The notes: a model not told the origin generated them from the sequence alone. A stretch of DNA of 17,394 nucleotides from Fidelibacterota bacterium (GCA_003535775.1 DPYO01000145.1:1-17394), one strand, 5' to 3'; positions 6,659 through 15,298 are shown, counted from the stretch's first letter. Program-made: numbers and translations.

Positions 6659-8281
6659 TTAATTATTTATTTTTCCATTAAAATGATTTACTATGGGCAT
6701 CCTTCTTCCTGTACCGAATGCTTTGGAACTCACCCGCAGCCCCGGAGCAGCCTGCCGGCGTTTATATTCATTAATTCGAATTCGGTGATACAGATCGTTC
6801 ACGATGGTCTTATCCGCTCCATTTTCCACTAAATCTTTAGGGCTTTCCCGCTTTTCGATAATGGCATCCACCAGGGGGCTCACTACCTCGTAGTCGAAGG
6901 GATCTACCTGGTCAGGGGCCAACTCTGCAGATGGCGGTTTGGTGAGACAGGATTCGGGTATCCGATCACAACCACCTGATTGATTTATCCACAGTGACAA
7001 GGCATACACGTCTGTTTTTGAAATATCAGAAATGACACTTAATCCACCGCTCATGTCCCCGTAAAGGGTGCAGTATCCCAGTGCCAGTTCAGTTTTGTTT
7101 CCGGTGGATAAAACCAGCCAGCCAAACTTGTTGGACAGGGCCATAAGTATGTTCCCTCTTATGCGTGCCTGGACATTTTCTTCCGCTGCGTTTCTTTCTT
7201 TTCCTTCGAACAAAGGTTCCAAAACAGTTTCATAAACCGTTACCGTATCCTCAATAGTGATTGTTTGATAGTGTATGCCAAGGTTTTCAGAAAGTGTGCC
7301 GGCATCTTCCAGGCTGTGATCACTGGAAAATTTGGAGGGAAGAGATATGCCGTGCACATGTTCTGCCCCGAGGGCATCAGCTGCTATACAGGTTACCAGT
7401 GCTGAGTCTATTCCTCCGCTCAAGCCTATGACGGCGTCAGCATGCCCCGTTTTACGAAAATAATCCTTTACTCCCAGGCAGAGGGCATTATACATCATTT
7501 CCTCACGAGGAACATGGATCATCTCCTGGCTTTTGCTTGCATCCAGGTCCACAATTAAAATATCTTCCTCAAAAAACTTCCCCTGTCCAATTAATGTTCC
7601 ATCACCATCATATACAAGGGATCCACCATCAAAAATCAGCTCATCCTGGGCTCCCACCAGATTACAGTACAAGAATGGAATTCCATTTTCATGAACTTTT
7701 TCTTCTATCAGGGCTGTTCGCTCTTGTAATTGGGCATCGTGATAAGGCGATGCGGAAATATTAATGATAACTTCAGCACCTTCCCTCTTCTGAAGATTGG
7801 TGACCTTACACTCATAATCATGATCCCAGAGATCTTCACATATCTGGATCCCTATCTTTCTTCTCTTCCCATTTAGCTCTAATTCAAAAACTCCCGGGGT
7901 CTTTCCAGGGGTAAAATACCTGTCCTCATCAAAAATATCGTAGGTTGGAAGGAGTATTTTATCATAGGTATAAACAACTGCTCCATTCGCGCACACAGCA
8001 CCGCTATTGTATAATGCGCCCTGTTCTTCCCGAATACACCCTAAGACGGCAGGAACAGTCACCTGGGTGGAAATATCCTCCAATATTTCCACATTTTCCT
8101 GTACAAAATCTCTTTCCAGGAGTAAATCCTGTGGCGGGTAACCTGTAATAACCATCTCAGGGAACACAATGAGATCAGCACCTTTCTCTACTGCTTCTCT
8201 ATAAAATGATAAGATTTTGTCCCTGTTTCCAGAAAAATCCCCCATAGTAGGATTAATTTGACAGATAGCAATTTTCATCAT
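6659..8281 (-). CDS. nadE: Glutamine-dependent NAD+ synthetase
   Basis: It makes NAD+ from deamido-NAD+, ATP and glutamine-derived ammonia in the cytoplasm, the last step of NAD synthesis. The N-terminal nitrilase-type glutaminase domain (about 1-260) shows the Glu-Lys-Cys triad as E42 (FPEMVITGYPPQDLL), K108 (DKILLPTYDIFDE) and C148 (QICEDLW). The C-terminal synthetase domain (about 265-540) has the ATP pyrophosphatase loop SGGIDS at 288-293, with STGNKTELALGY, YGDMSGG and KPPSAEL further on. The 540-residue length is normal for the two-domain glutamine-using form. Two ATG codons are adjacent (8281 and 8278). AGGG at 8289-8286 lies 4 bases before the first and 7 before the second, so the second (MKIAICQIN) may be the true start. 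It lies 30 bases after the acylphosphatase gene in a tight same-strand run. Confidence 0.97.
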   Translation of the reverse strand: MMKIAICQINPTMGDFSGNRDKILSFYREAVEKGADLIVFPEMVITGYPPQDLLLERDFVQENVEILEDISTQVTVPAVLGCIREEQGALYNSGAVCANGAVVYTYDKILLPTYDIFDEDRYFTPGKTPGVFELELNGKRRKIGIQICEDLWDHDYECKVTNLQKREGAEVIINISASPYHDAQLQERTALIEEKVHENGIPFLYCNLVGAQDELIFDGGSLVYDGDGTLIGQGKFFEEDILIVDLDASKSQEMIHVPREEMMYNALCLGVKDYFRKTGHADAVIGLSGGIDSALVTCIAADALGAEHVHGISLPSKFSSDHSLEDAGTLSENLGIHYQTITIEDTVTVYETVLEPLFEGKERNAAEENVQARIRGNILMALSNKFGWLVLSTGNKTELALGYCTLYGDMSGGLSVISDISKTDVYALSLWINQSGGCDRIPESCLTKPPSAELAPDQVDPFDYEVVSPLVDAIIEKRESPKDLVENGADKTIVNDLYHRIRINEYKRRQAAPGLRVSSKAFGTGRRMPIVNHFNGKINN

Positions 8282-8311
8282 GGATCCCTGGGATGCATTT
8301 ATATCTTCAAA

Positions 8312-8593
8312 TCAATAACGAATATCAAAATGTGTCCAATTGTCCCCAGCTGACGCCCATTCTACTTCTACATCATCCACAACAGACCTCTCCGGTCCCT
8401 GTTTCAGTTTATCTATGAATAGATCCAGCTTTGATTTTTTACCATTGGCCTCCAGATAGACGGCACCATCCGTTTCATTTTGAACCCAGCCTGACACTCC
8501 AAGTTCTGTTGCTTTTTCACGGGTAAACGCCCTGAACCACACTCCTTGAACCTTTCCTTTAATCCTTATCTTTGCCTGATAATTATTATTCAT
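8312..8593 (-). CDS. acyP: Acylphosphatase
   Basis: This 93-residue cytosolic protein hydrolyses carboxyl-phosphate bonds such as those of acetyl phosphate, carbamoyl phosphate and 1,3-bisphosphoglycerate. The family signature is clear: GKVQGVWFRAFTREKA carries the phosphate-binding loop and catalytic Arg21, and GWVQNETDG carries the water-positioning Asn39. Length and the FDIRY C-terminus are typical. The position after GV is W rather than the common G or F. The start ATG overlaps the TGA of the upstream LOG-like gene (ATGA), which suggests translational coupling, and nadE follows. The physiological substrate cannot be read from context. Confidence 0.95.
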   Translation of the reverse strand: MNNNYQAKIRIKGKVQGVWFRAFTREKATELGVSGWVQNETDGAVYLEANGKKSKLDLFIDKLKQGPERSVVDDVEVEWASAGDNWTHFDIRY

Positions 8594-9054
8594 TTATTAC
8601 TTGATATTATATTCTTAAGTCTTTTTATTACAAGAGATGGAGTTTTTTCTGATTCAAGCTTTGGAATAGACCATGATTTATATCCAATGACTGGTTTGTT
8701 CAATTGCATGGCATAGGCAATTTCACTCAAGGTACCATACTGCCCGTCAATAGCCACTGCTGCATCACAGTTATACGCTAACAGGGCATTTCTTGCCACG
8801 CCCAGTCCCGTTTTAATGGGCAATGTTAAATACGGATTTCCCTCTTTTAGGTTGGTCCCCTTTAAAAGACCAATACAGATACCTCCTCCCTCTTTTACAC
8901 CCCTGGCAACAGCTTCCATAACCCCGGTTCCTCCTCCGCAGAATACAAGCCAGTTTTCTTCTGCCATCAGTCGTCCAATTTCCACTGCATCAGCATACAG
9001 ATCCTTTCCAACGGTTCTTCCCCCGAATACAGCAATTTTTGCCTTATAATCCAT
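8590..9054 (-). CDS. SLOG/LOG-superfamily protein (TIGR00725-like, nucleotide-binding Rossmann fold)
   Basis: A protein of the lysine-decarboxylase-like (LOG/YpsA) superfamily. From the ATG at 9054 it is 154 residues, the usual length of the small TIGR00725 branch. Motifs: KIAVFGG at the start, VFCGGGTGVMEAVARG (GGGTGVMEA at 40-48), GVARNALLAYNCDA, and IDGQYGTLSEIAYA (104-111 and on). The last stands where cytokinin-activating LOG enzymes have PGGxGTxxE; Pro-Gly-Gly is replaced, so LOG phosphoribohydrolase activity should not be assumed. The frame is open upstream to another ATG at 9126. I prefer 9054 because that ATG overlaps the asnS stop as TGATG and because the longer form adds a charged, non-conserved N-terminus. 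Its stop overlaps the acylphosphatase start. Molecular function is not established. Confidence 0.85.
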   Translation of the reverse strand: MDYKAKIAVFGGRTVGKDLYADAVEIGRLMAEENWLVFCGGGTGVMEAVARGVKEGGGICIGLLKGTNLKEGNPYLTLPIKTGLGVARNALLAYNCDAAVAIDGQYGTLSEIAYAMQLNKPVIGYKSWSIPKLESEKTPSLVIKRLKNIISSNK

Positions 9055-10346
9055 CAAGGCTCCAGGCGGGTCAATGTCCTTGGGAATGGGATAGTCTCTC
9101 TTATATGCCTGATTCCTGTGATCCATGCCACCGTGCGTTCAATTCCAAGGCCGAATCCCGCATGAGGAACTGAGCCGTATTTTCGCAGATCCAGATACCA
9201 TTGGAACGGCTCCATTGGTAAACCATACTCCTTAATCCGCTTTACAAGTGTATCGTGATCATCTTCACGCTGTCCTCCACCCACAATCTCCCCATAGCCT
9301 TCCGGGGCCAGCATATCCACACCCATGGCCAGATTGTCATTCTCTGCATCACGCTTCATATAAAATGGTTTGATCTCTGCAGGCCATCGGTGCACCATAA
9401 CCGGCCGATCAAATTGCTCTGATATCACTGTTTCGTCGGTTCCGCCAAAATCTCCTCCATACTCAAAATCAACTCCATTTTTCTTTAGGATTTCTACTGC
9501 CTCATCATAGGTAATTCTTGGAAAAGGGGTTGCCACTTTTTCCAATGTTGACACATCACGGTCTAATGTCTCCAAATCAGTTTTGCAATGCTCAAGGCAC
9601 CACTGAACAATATATGATACGTACTTCTCTGCCCAGTCCATATCCTGTTCCAGGTCACAGAAGGCAATTTCCGGCTCAATCATCCAGAATTCGGTTAAAT
9701 GCCGGCGGGTTTTTGATTTTTCCGCTCTGAATGTGGGGCCGAAACAATATACTTTTCCAAAGGCCATTGCGCCGGCTTCCTGATATAACTGCCCACTCTG
9801 GGTCAAGTATGCAGACCGGTCAAAATATCCCACTTCAAACAGGCTCGTTGTCCCTTCCACAGCGTTTGCTGTAAAAATAGGTGAATCAACGAGAATAAAT
9901 CCGTTCTGGTCGAAAAAATCCCGGCTAGCTTTAATGACTTGATGGCGGACTCGTAAAATCGCGTGCTGTAGTTTTGATCGAATCCACAAATGGCGGTGAT
10001 TCATGAGGAAATCTGTCCCGTGTTCTTTAGGGGAGATGGGATATTCTTCAGAAATCTGGTTAATCTGAATAGAGTTCACTCCTAGTTCAAATCCCCCAAC
10101 AGACCTGGCTTCTTTCCGGACAGTTCCAGTGATAATTACAGAAGATTCCTGGGTCAGGATTGGCTCCAGATTAAACGTCTCATCATCTGTTTCCTCCTTC
10201 ACAACCACACATTGAACCAAGCCTGTTCCATCTCTAAGGATTAAAAACCAAATTTTTCCAATTGACCGGGTAGTATACACCCATCCTTTTACTGTTACTT
10301 CCTCACCAGCATAGTTGCCTAAGTCCAATATATTGACCTGATTCAT
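9054..10346 (-). CDS. asnS: Asparaginyl-tRNA synthetase
   Basis: It charges tRNA-Asn with asparagine using ATP. An N-terminal OB-fold anticodon-binding domain (about 15-100; VTVKGWVYTTRSIGKIWFLILRD) is followed by a class II catalytic domain. That domain has LTQSGQLYQE at 181-190, motif 2 FRAEKSKTRRH with EFWMIEPE (206-226), and motif 3 GFGLGIERTVAW near 396. The ending HIRETIPFPR and the WMIEPE sequence separate AsnRS from AspRS. Its 430 residues match the compact bacterial form. AGGA five bases before the ATG is a good ribosome binding site. It lies 37 bases after the lptE-like stop, and its own stop overlaps the LOG-like start. Its presence implies direct tRNA-Asn charging rather than dependence on the GatCAB route alone. 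Confidence 0.97.
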   Translation of the reverse strand: MNQVNILDLGNYAGEEVTVKGWVYTTRSIGKIWFLILRDGTGLVQCVVVKEETDDETFNLEPILTQESSVIITGTVRKEARSVGGFELGVNSIQINQISEEYPISPKEHGTDFLMNHRHLWIRSKLQHAILRVRHQVIKASRDFFDQNGFILVDSPIFTANAVEGTTSLFEVGYFDRSAYLTQSGQLYQEAGAMAFGKVYCFGPTFRAEKSKTRRHLTEFWMIEPEIAFCDLEQDMDWAEKYVSYIVQWCLEHCKTDLETLDRDVSTLEKVATPFPRITYDEAVEILKKNGVDFEYGGDFGGTDETVISEQFDRPVMVHRWPAEIKPFYMKRDAENDNLAMGVDMLAPEGYGEIVGGGQREDDHDTLVKRIKEYGLPMEPFQWYLDLRKYGSVPHAGFGLGIERTVAWITGIRHIRETIPFPRTLTRLEP

Positions 10347-10383
10347 ATTATTCCTATCTTCAAATGTGTTAATACAATATCTT

Positions 10384-11007
10384 CTACCAGTTGGATAAAA
10401 TTTTATTCAAAATATCTTCACCGATTTTACTTACGGCTACCTTAATAGCAAAAGAACGGGGGTCGCCAATTTCGTCATCATCTTCCTCATCTATGAGTCC
10501 ATCGTTGTCATTATCAATTCCATCCATACCACTATCCCCACTCAATCCATAAGCACCCCAGCCAGAATATTGACTTTTCATAAGAATTTCATCATTTTTT
10601 ACATCATACCATTCTACATCCAACACTACGGTATACCGGTATTCTGTTACAGCTTCTTCTTTGGTGAAAGTAGATGGTGCATCTTCAACTTTTTTAATGA
10701 TTCCCCTAAGAATAGAATCTGCATTATCCTCATCTACGACACGCAAAATGTTTTCTTCCGTAAATTTCTCAAGAAGATTATCTGTGATATCTTCTGTAAT
10801 ACCGTATTCAGCAGTTTGGTTATCCAAGAGAGGAATTGCAATGCTTTTTATATGAGAAGGAATTGATCCTGCCAGTGAATAAAAGCCGCATCCAGCAAGG
10901 AGGAAATGTATGAACAACAATATGATAGTGTTTACATTCGAAATAGTGTGAATTCTTCTCATCATTTGGCGCGTACTATTTTTTTTCCTCCTGGGATTAT
11001 TTTTCAT
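10384..11007 (-). CDS. LptE-like outer-membrane lipoprotein with an acidic Ca-binding-type loop
   Basis: Probable LPS-assembly lipoprotein of the LptE type, which would plug the LptD translocon. From ATG 11007 it has 207 residues: a basic N-terminus, a hydrophobic segment (TIILLFIHFLLAGC) with lipobox LAGC and lipidated Cys40, then CGFYSLAGSIPSHIKSIAIP, the usual opening of this family, and a pattern of DNQT, ITDNLLEKF, LRGIIKKVE. Near residues 162-178 is DGIDNDNDGLIDEE, an EF-hand/thrombospondin-3-like loop that standard LptE lacks. The start is uncertain: the frame opens at a GTG at 11070, ATG 11007 overlaps the sigma-54 gene by 11 bases with GGAG only two bases away, and ATGs at 10965 and 10962 would give a more ordinary signal peptide. 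Placement after a sigma-54 activator supports the name. Homology is judged by eye. Confidence 0.75.
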   Translation of the reverse strand: MKNNPRRKKNSTRQMMRRIHTISNVNTIILLFIHFLLAGCGFYSLAGSIPSHIKSIAIPLLDNQTAEYGITEDITDNLLEKFTEENILRVVDEDNADSILRGIIKKVEDAPSTFTKEEAVTEYRYTVVLDVEWYDVKNDEILMKSQYSGWGAYGLSGDSGMDGIDNDNDGLIDEEDDDEIGDPRSFAIKVAVSKIGEDILNKILSNW

Positions 11008-12202
11008 ATCTCCGTTTAATTTTTCGTTCAAGACCGTAATCATTAATCTTTCGATAAAGAGTTCGCTCACTCATTCCCAATGACCGGGCGGCAGCCCGGC
11101 GATTTTTGTTAAAAAATTTCAAAGTACGTTTGATCGCTTCCTTTTCTAAATCCTCAAGGGTCATGTCGCCAATAGCATCAGGCCGGATTAATGCGTCTGC
11201 CTGGCTGTCAATTTCCATAGTAACCGGTACATCCTGGACAGATTCATTTATATAGTGCAGTGTGTCATTCCCTCTCTCCTGCTTATTCATAATTTTTCTG
11301 ATGAGTTCAACATCCTGACGGAGTAGAAAGAGCTGACGGAGTATCAGCTCATTTTCCACCCTTTCGGGGGATTGATCAACTACCACAGGAAGATGAGGAT
11401 TCTGAAGGGTAGTATCCAAAGACGGGCGCAATTTCCTTTCCACCATTTCTGAAGTAACCCGTTCTCCTTTCTCAAGGACAAGGATACTCTCCACAAAATT
11501 TTTCAATTCGCGCACATTTCCGGGCCAATTATACTGTTTCATGAGCCGAATTGCCTCAGGCATGAACCCTCGATACACAATATCGTTTGTCCGTGTAAAT
11601 TCCAGAGCAAACCGTTCAACAAACAAAGACAGGTCCTCAATCCGCTGACGCAGTGCTGGAACATGAATTGACACTGTTTTAAGCCGATAGTACAAATCCT
11701 GCCGGAAATCACCTTTTTTTACAAGAGATTCTAAATTCTTATTGGTAGCAGCGATAATCCGGACATCAGTATGGAGCGTGTTGGAATCACCCACACGAAT
11801 GAATTCACCATTTTCCAAAACCCGCAGGAGCTTTACCTGGGTTTCCAATGGAGTCTCCCCAATTTCATCTAGAAATACCGTTCCTTTATTGGCAGTCTCA
11901 AAATATCCTTTTCTGTCGTCTCCCGCACCGGTGAACGCTCCCTTTTTATGTCCAAACAGCTCGCTTTCAATGATACCTTCCGGGATCGCACCGCAATTCA
12001 CAATCATAAGCGCTTCATGAGTCCTTTTGCTGGATTTATGGATGGATTTTGCCACCTTTTCTTTTCCGGTTCCAGATTCACCTGTGATTAACACAGTGAT
12101 GTCCACTGGCCCAACCTGGATAATCATCTCAAGAACTTCCTGGATCGCCTCAGTATTTCCAATAATTCCAGATGTTTTCTGTAAACGATTTATATCAATC
12201 AC
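10997..12202 (-). CDS. Sigma-54-dependent transcriptional activator without sensory domain (Fis-type HTH)
   Basis: An AAA+ enhancer-binding protein that remodels RNA polymerase-sigma-54 at -24/-12 promoters. The AAA+ domain fills residues about 13-245: Walker A GESGTGKE at 41-48, the sigma-54-contacting GAFTGA at 88-93, Walker B TVFLDEIG with D112-E113, a FRQDLYYRL segment and WPGNVRELKN at 226-235. A linker of about 100 residues leads to a Fis-type helix-turn-helix at about 350-390 (AAARSLGMSERTLYRKI). There is no receiver, GAF or PAS domain before the AAA+ module, so it resembles PspF in layout, and control must come from a partner protein or expression level. The start is GTG with no clear ribosome binding site. 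Targets are unknown; the lptE overlap suggests a link to envelope functions. Confidence 0.95.
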   Translation of the reverse strand: MIDINRLQKTSGIIGNTEAIQEVLEMIIQVGPVDITVLITGESGTGKEKVAKSIHKSSKRTHEALMIVNCGAIPEGIIESELFGHKKGAFTGAGDDRKGYFETANKGTVFLDEIGETPLETQVKLLRVLENGEFIRVGDSNTLHTDVRIIAATNKNLESLVKKGDFRQDLYYRLKTVSIHVPALRQRIEDLSLFVERFALEFTRTNDIVYRGFMPEAIRLMKQYNWPGNVRELKNFVESILVLEKGERVTSEMVERKLRPSLDTTLQNPHLPVVVDQSPERVENELILRQLFLLRQDVELIRKIMNKQERGNDTLHYINESVQDVPVTMEIDSQADALIRPDAIGDMTLEDLEKEAIKRTLKFFNKNRRAAARSLGMSERTLYRKINDYGLERKIKRRYEK

Positions 12203-12266
12203 GTTATTTCTGTATTTTTAATCATGTATTGAATAGTTAATTTGGCGTGGAGATTATTCCAGCATC

Positions 12267-13229
12267 TCATTTGTAAATCTCCCTCATTGTCGATAAAAGT
12301 GTTTCAATATCTGAGTGTTTCGCTTCCCAGTTGAGCAGCTTTTTTGCCCGCATGGAAATTGCCGTCAGTTCAGCCGGGTCCCCATCTCTGCGTCCAACAA
12401 TTTCATAGGATATCTTCTTTTTCGTCACCTTTTCAGCCATATTGATTACATCCAGCACAGAATAACCGACACCCGTAGCAAGATTAACAATGAGGTTTTC
12501 ATTTTTCTCAACCAGGTAATTCAAAGCAGACACATGAGCAGATGCTAAATCATTCACATGGACATAATCTCTGACTCCGGTGCCGTCCGGCGTATCGTAA
12601 TCATCACCAAAAACTTCCATATTTCTGCGGATTCCTCCGGCAACTTCCATAACGACAGGCAAAAGGTTTTGTGGATTTTTTTCTTTGGCGCTCACCCTTC
12701 CGTTCAAGTCATACCCGGCAGCATTAAAATATCGCAAACAGGCATACCGTATTCCTTTAAGTTCGCTGAACCACTTCAGATTTTGTTCAATGACAAGTTT
12801 TGTGTATCCGTAATAATTGACAGGCTCAACCGGATGATGTTCATCAATGGGAAGATATTCAGGATAGCCGTAAACCGCTGCCGTTGAAGATAAAATAAAT
12901 TTTTGGACTCCATGTTCTGTCATTGAATTCAGGACATTCAACGTCCCAATTATATTATTTTGGGCATACTTATGTGGATCTTCCATGGACTCACCTGCTG
13001 CCTTCCATGCGGCAAGATGAACTACAGCATCAATATTTTGGGAAAATACATCATCCAGGTCTTTCTTATTTAAGGTTGATCCCGTAAGCAGCTCAGCCCT
13101 TTGATCAACGTTTTTACGAAACCCCAAGGAAAGATTATCAAAAACTATCACCTCAAAACCAGAGTCGCATAATTCAAGCACGACATGGGAACCGATATAC
13201 CCTGCTCCGCCAGTGACTAAAATTTTCAT
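12267..13229 (-). CDS. galE: UDP-glucose 4-epimerase
   Basis: It interconverts UDP-glucose and UDP-galactose with bound NAD, feeding polysaccharide and LPS sugar synthesis or the Leloir pathway. Extended SDR fold: dinucleotide loop GGAGYIGS (7-14), VFDNLS, VVHLAAWKAAGES, LSSTAAVYG with the catalytic hydroxyl residue as Thr116 (Ser in the E. coli enzyme, Ser or Thr in the family), and Y140-x3-K144 (NYYGYTK). RYFNAAGYD, VRDYVHVNDLA and GRRDGDPAEL complete the galE pattern. Its 320 residues are slightly short of the usual 330-340. The ribosome binding site is weak (GGAA). It lies 36 bases after uvrB and 64 bases before the sigma-54 activator. Activity on N-acetylated sugars cannot be excluded. 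Confidence 0.94.
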   Translation of the reverse strand: MKILVTGGAGYIGSHVVLELCDSGFEVIVFDNLSLGFRKNVDQRAELLTGSTLNKKDLDDVFSQNIDAVVHLAAWKAAGESMEDPHKYAQNNIIGTLNVLNSMTEHGVQKFILSSTAAVYGYPEYLPIDEHHPVEPVNYYGYTKLVIEQNLKWFSELKGIRYACLRYFNAAGYDLNGRVSAKEKNPQNLLPVVMEVAGGIRRNMEVFGDDYDTPDGTGVRDYVHVNDLASAHVSALNYLVEKNENLIVNLATGVGYSVLDVINMAEKVTKKKISYEIVGRRDGDPAELTAISMRAKKLLNWEAKHSDIETLLSTMREIYK

Positions 13230-13265
13230 TATTGAATTATTTCCATTTTAAGATTCATTTAGATT

Positions 13266-15290
13266 TTATTCCTTCAGTTGACGAAACACTTTACCTACTT
13301 CTTTTTCCAATTTAGAAATCTCGTCACGAAGGTGGGCTGCATGTTCATAATCCATTTTGTGCGATGCGTCAAGCATTTCCTCCCTCATCATTTCAATTGC
13401 CATTTGTTTGTCCATTTTGTCAAAATCAATTCCTTTCCTGGAATATCCAATTTTTTTACCATAATCCTGAAAAGAATCGGCCACAGAAGTTGTATATAAA
13501 ACATCCTCAGTTGATTTGTATACAGTTTTCGGAGTGATCTTATTTCTCTCATTAAATTTTACTTGAATTTTCCTCCTACGTTTTGTTTCATTTATCAGGT
13601 AAGCCATTGCTTCAGATATACCATCAGCATACAGGATGACTGAGCCGCTCAGGTTCCTGGAAGCCCTACCTGCCACCTGCATTAAAGAACTTTTTGACCG
13701 CAAAAATCCTGCTTTATCTGCATCTAAAACGGCTACAAGTGAAACTTCGGGAAGATCTAACCCTTCCCGAAGAAGATTGATCCCAACTAGTATATCAAAT
13801 TCTCCCAGTCGAAGATCACGAAGGATCTTCACACGTTCAAGCGTTTTGATTTCAGAATGGAGATACTGAACCCTAAAATTCATGCCGGAAAGATACTCGG
13901 TCAAATCTTCTGACATACGCTTTGTCAGGGTTAAAACCAAAACCCGCTCATCATTTTTTACTCTCCTGCGGATTTCTTCCATAAGGTCATCTATCTGCCC
14001 CTCAGTTTTTCTCACTTCTACTTCGGGATCTATAAGCCCGGTCGGTCGAATAATCTGTTCTACCACCACCCCTTTGCTCAGTTCAAGCTCACGTATAGCA
14101 GGGGTCGCAGACAAGTAAAGATTTTGATTTTGGATGTCTAAAAATTCACTATATTTCAAGGGACGGTTATCTAGCGCACTGGGAAGCCGAAATCCATATT
14201 CTACCAATGTTTTCTTTCTTTTCCGGTCACCATTATACATTCCCTGTATCTGAGGAAGAGTCACATGGGATTCATCAAGGATCGTTATAAAATTATCTGG
14301 AAAAAAGTCAATCAAAGTCCAAGGACGTTCACCGGGTTTCCGCCCTGAAAAATAGCTCGAATAATTTTCGATTCCTGAGCAGTATCCGATTTCACGGATC
14401 ATTTCTAAATCGAAATAAACCCTTTGCTCCAGCCTTTGGGCTTCAAGTAATTTATCCATACTTCGTAGCTCTTCAAGCCTTTCGATTAATTCTTCCTGGA
14501 TTTTTTTTGTGATTTCTATTGCCTTTTCCTTATTTGTTACAAAATGCTTTGCAGGATAAATATACAGCTTGTCCACATCACGGAAAATTTCCCCCGTAAT
14601 ATAATCAAATGTTTTGATAGAATCGACTTTGGATCCAAAAAATTCAATACGAACGCACACATCTTCATAGGCAGGAAAAATCTCAATACTATCACCCCGA
14701 ACACGGAAGGTACCCCTTTCAATGACAGTATCATTCCTTCTATAATGGATATCTATAAGCTGTCGTAATAATTTTCTTCTCTGAACATCATCTCCTTTTC
14801 TCAAGTTTATCACCTGTTTTTTGTATTCACTGGGCGAACCGATCCCATAAATACAAGAAACAGAACTGATGACTATTACATCCTTCCGTTCGATCAATGA
14901 ACTGGTTGTTTTCAATCGAAGCTTATCAATTTCTTCATTCATTGAAAAATCTTTCTCGATGAAAGTGTCCGTTACCGGCATGTAGGCTTCAGGCTGGAAA
15001 TAATCGTAATAGCTAATAAAGTATTCAACGGCATTTTCGGGGAAGAGCTGTTTAAACTCTCCGTATAGCTGAGCAGCCAACGTTTTATTATGGGATATGA
15101 TGAGGGTAGGCCGTTGTACCTCTTCAATAACTTTCGCAACGGTATACGTTTTTCCTGAACCGGTAACCCCTAACAAAATTTGATGTTTCTGTCCAGAATC
15201 CAACCCATGTATCAATTCTTTAATTGATTTGGGCTGATCTCCCTTTGGAGAAAAATCCGAATGAATCCGAAACTCTGCCATATTGACCAA
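13266..15290 (-). CDS. uvrB: Excinuclease ABC subunit B
   Basis: The damage-verifying helicase of nucleotide excision repair, which receives DNA from UvrA and recruits UvrC. Its 674 residues match the family (E. coli 673). Visible: GDQPKSI, Walker A GVTGSGKT (41-48), the damage-probing beta-hairpin YYDYFQPEAYMP (94-105), ENYSSYFSGRKPGE, Walker B DESH (339-342), LYLSATPA, LTKRMSEDLTEYL, GINLLREGLDLPEVSLVAVLD (written here as GINLLREGLDLPEV then SLVAVLD), motif VI QVAGRASRN, and a C-terminal UVR motif (about 627-662). The first possible start is TTG at 15290, four bases after GAGG (15298-15295). An in-frame ATG at 15281 (MAEFRIHSDF) lies 13 bases after GAGG but fits the family N-terminus equally well. 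It lies 73 bases after ftsY. Confidence 0.98.
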   Translation of the reverse strand: MVNMAEFRIHSDFSPKGDQPKSIKELIHGLDSGQKHQILLGVTGSGKTYTVAKVIEEVQRPTLIISHNKTLAAQLYGEFKQLFPENAVEYFISYYDYFQPEAYMPVTDTFIEKDFSMNEEIDKLRLKTTSSLIERKDVIVISSVSCIYGIGSPSEYKKQVINLRKGDDVQRRKLLRQLIDIHYRRNDTVIERGTFRVRGDSIEIFPAYEDVCVRIEFFGSKVDSIKTFDYITGEIFRDVDKLYIYPAKHFVTNKEKAIEITKKIQEELIERLEELRSMDKLLEAQRLEQRVYFDLEMIREIGYCSGIENYSSYFSGRKPGERPWTLIDFFPDNFITILDESHVTLPQIQGMYNGDRKRKKTLVEYGFRLPSALDNRPLKYSEFLDIQNQNLYLSATPAIRELELSKGVVVEQIIRPTGLIDPEVEVRKTEGQIDDLMEEIRRRVKNDERVLVLTLTKRMSEDLTEYLSGMNFRVQYLHSEIKTLERVKILRDLRLGEFDILVGINLLREGLDLPEVSLVAVLDADKAGFLRSKSSLMQVAGRASRNLSGSVILYADGISEAMAYLINETKRRRKIQVKFNERNKITPKTVYKSTEDVLYTTSVADSFQDYGKKIGYSRKGIDFDKMDKQMAIEMMREEMLDASHKMDYEHAAHLRDEISKLEKEVGKVFRQLKE

Positions 15291-15294
15291 TATA

Positions 15295-15298
15295 CCTC
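15295..15298 (-). promoter_or_regulatory. Ribosome binding site favouring the TTG start of uvrB
   Basis: GAGG on the minus strand is 4 bases from TTG (15290) and 13 from the in-frame ATG (15281). Spacing favours the TTG, though 4 bases is somewhat short, so both starts remain possible. Confidence 0.4.

Noticed and set aside
9055..9126. N-terminal extension of the LOG-like protein to ATG 9126
   Set aside because: It would overlap asnS by 73 bases and add non-conserved residues before the KIAVFGG strand. The TGATG start at 9054 fits family length better.
11008..11070. GTG start at 11070 for the LptE-like gene
   Set aside because: It would overlap the sigma-54 gene by 74 bases and put a long charged stretch before the signal sequence.
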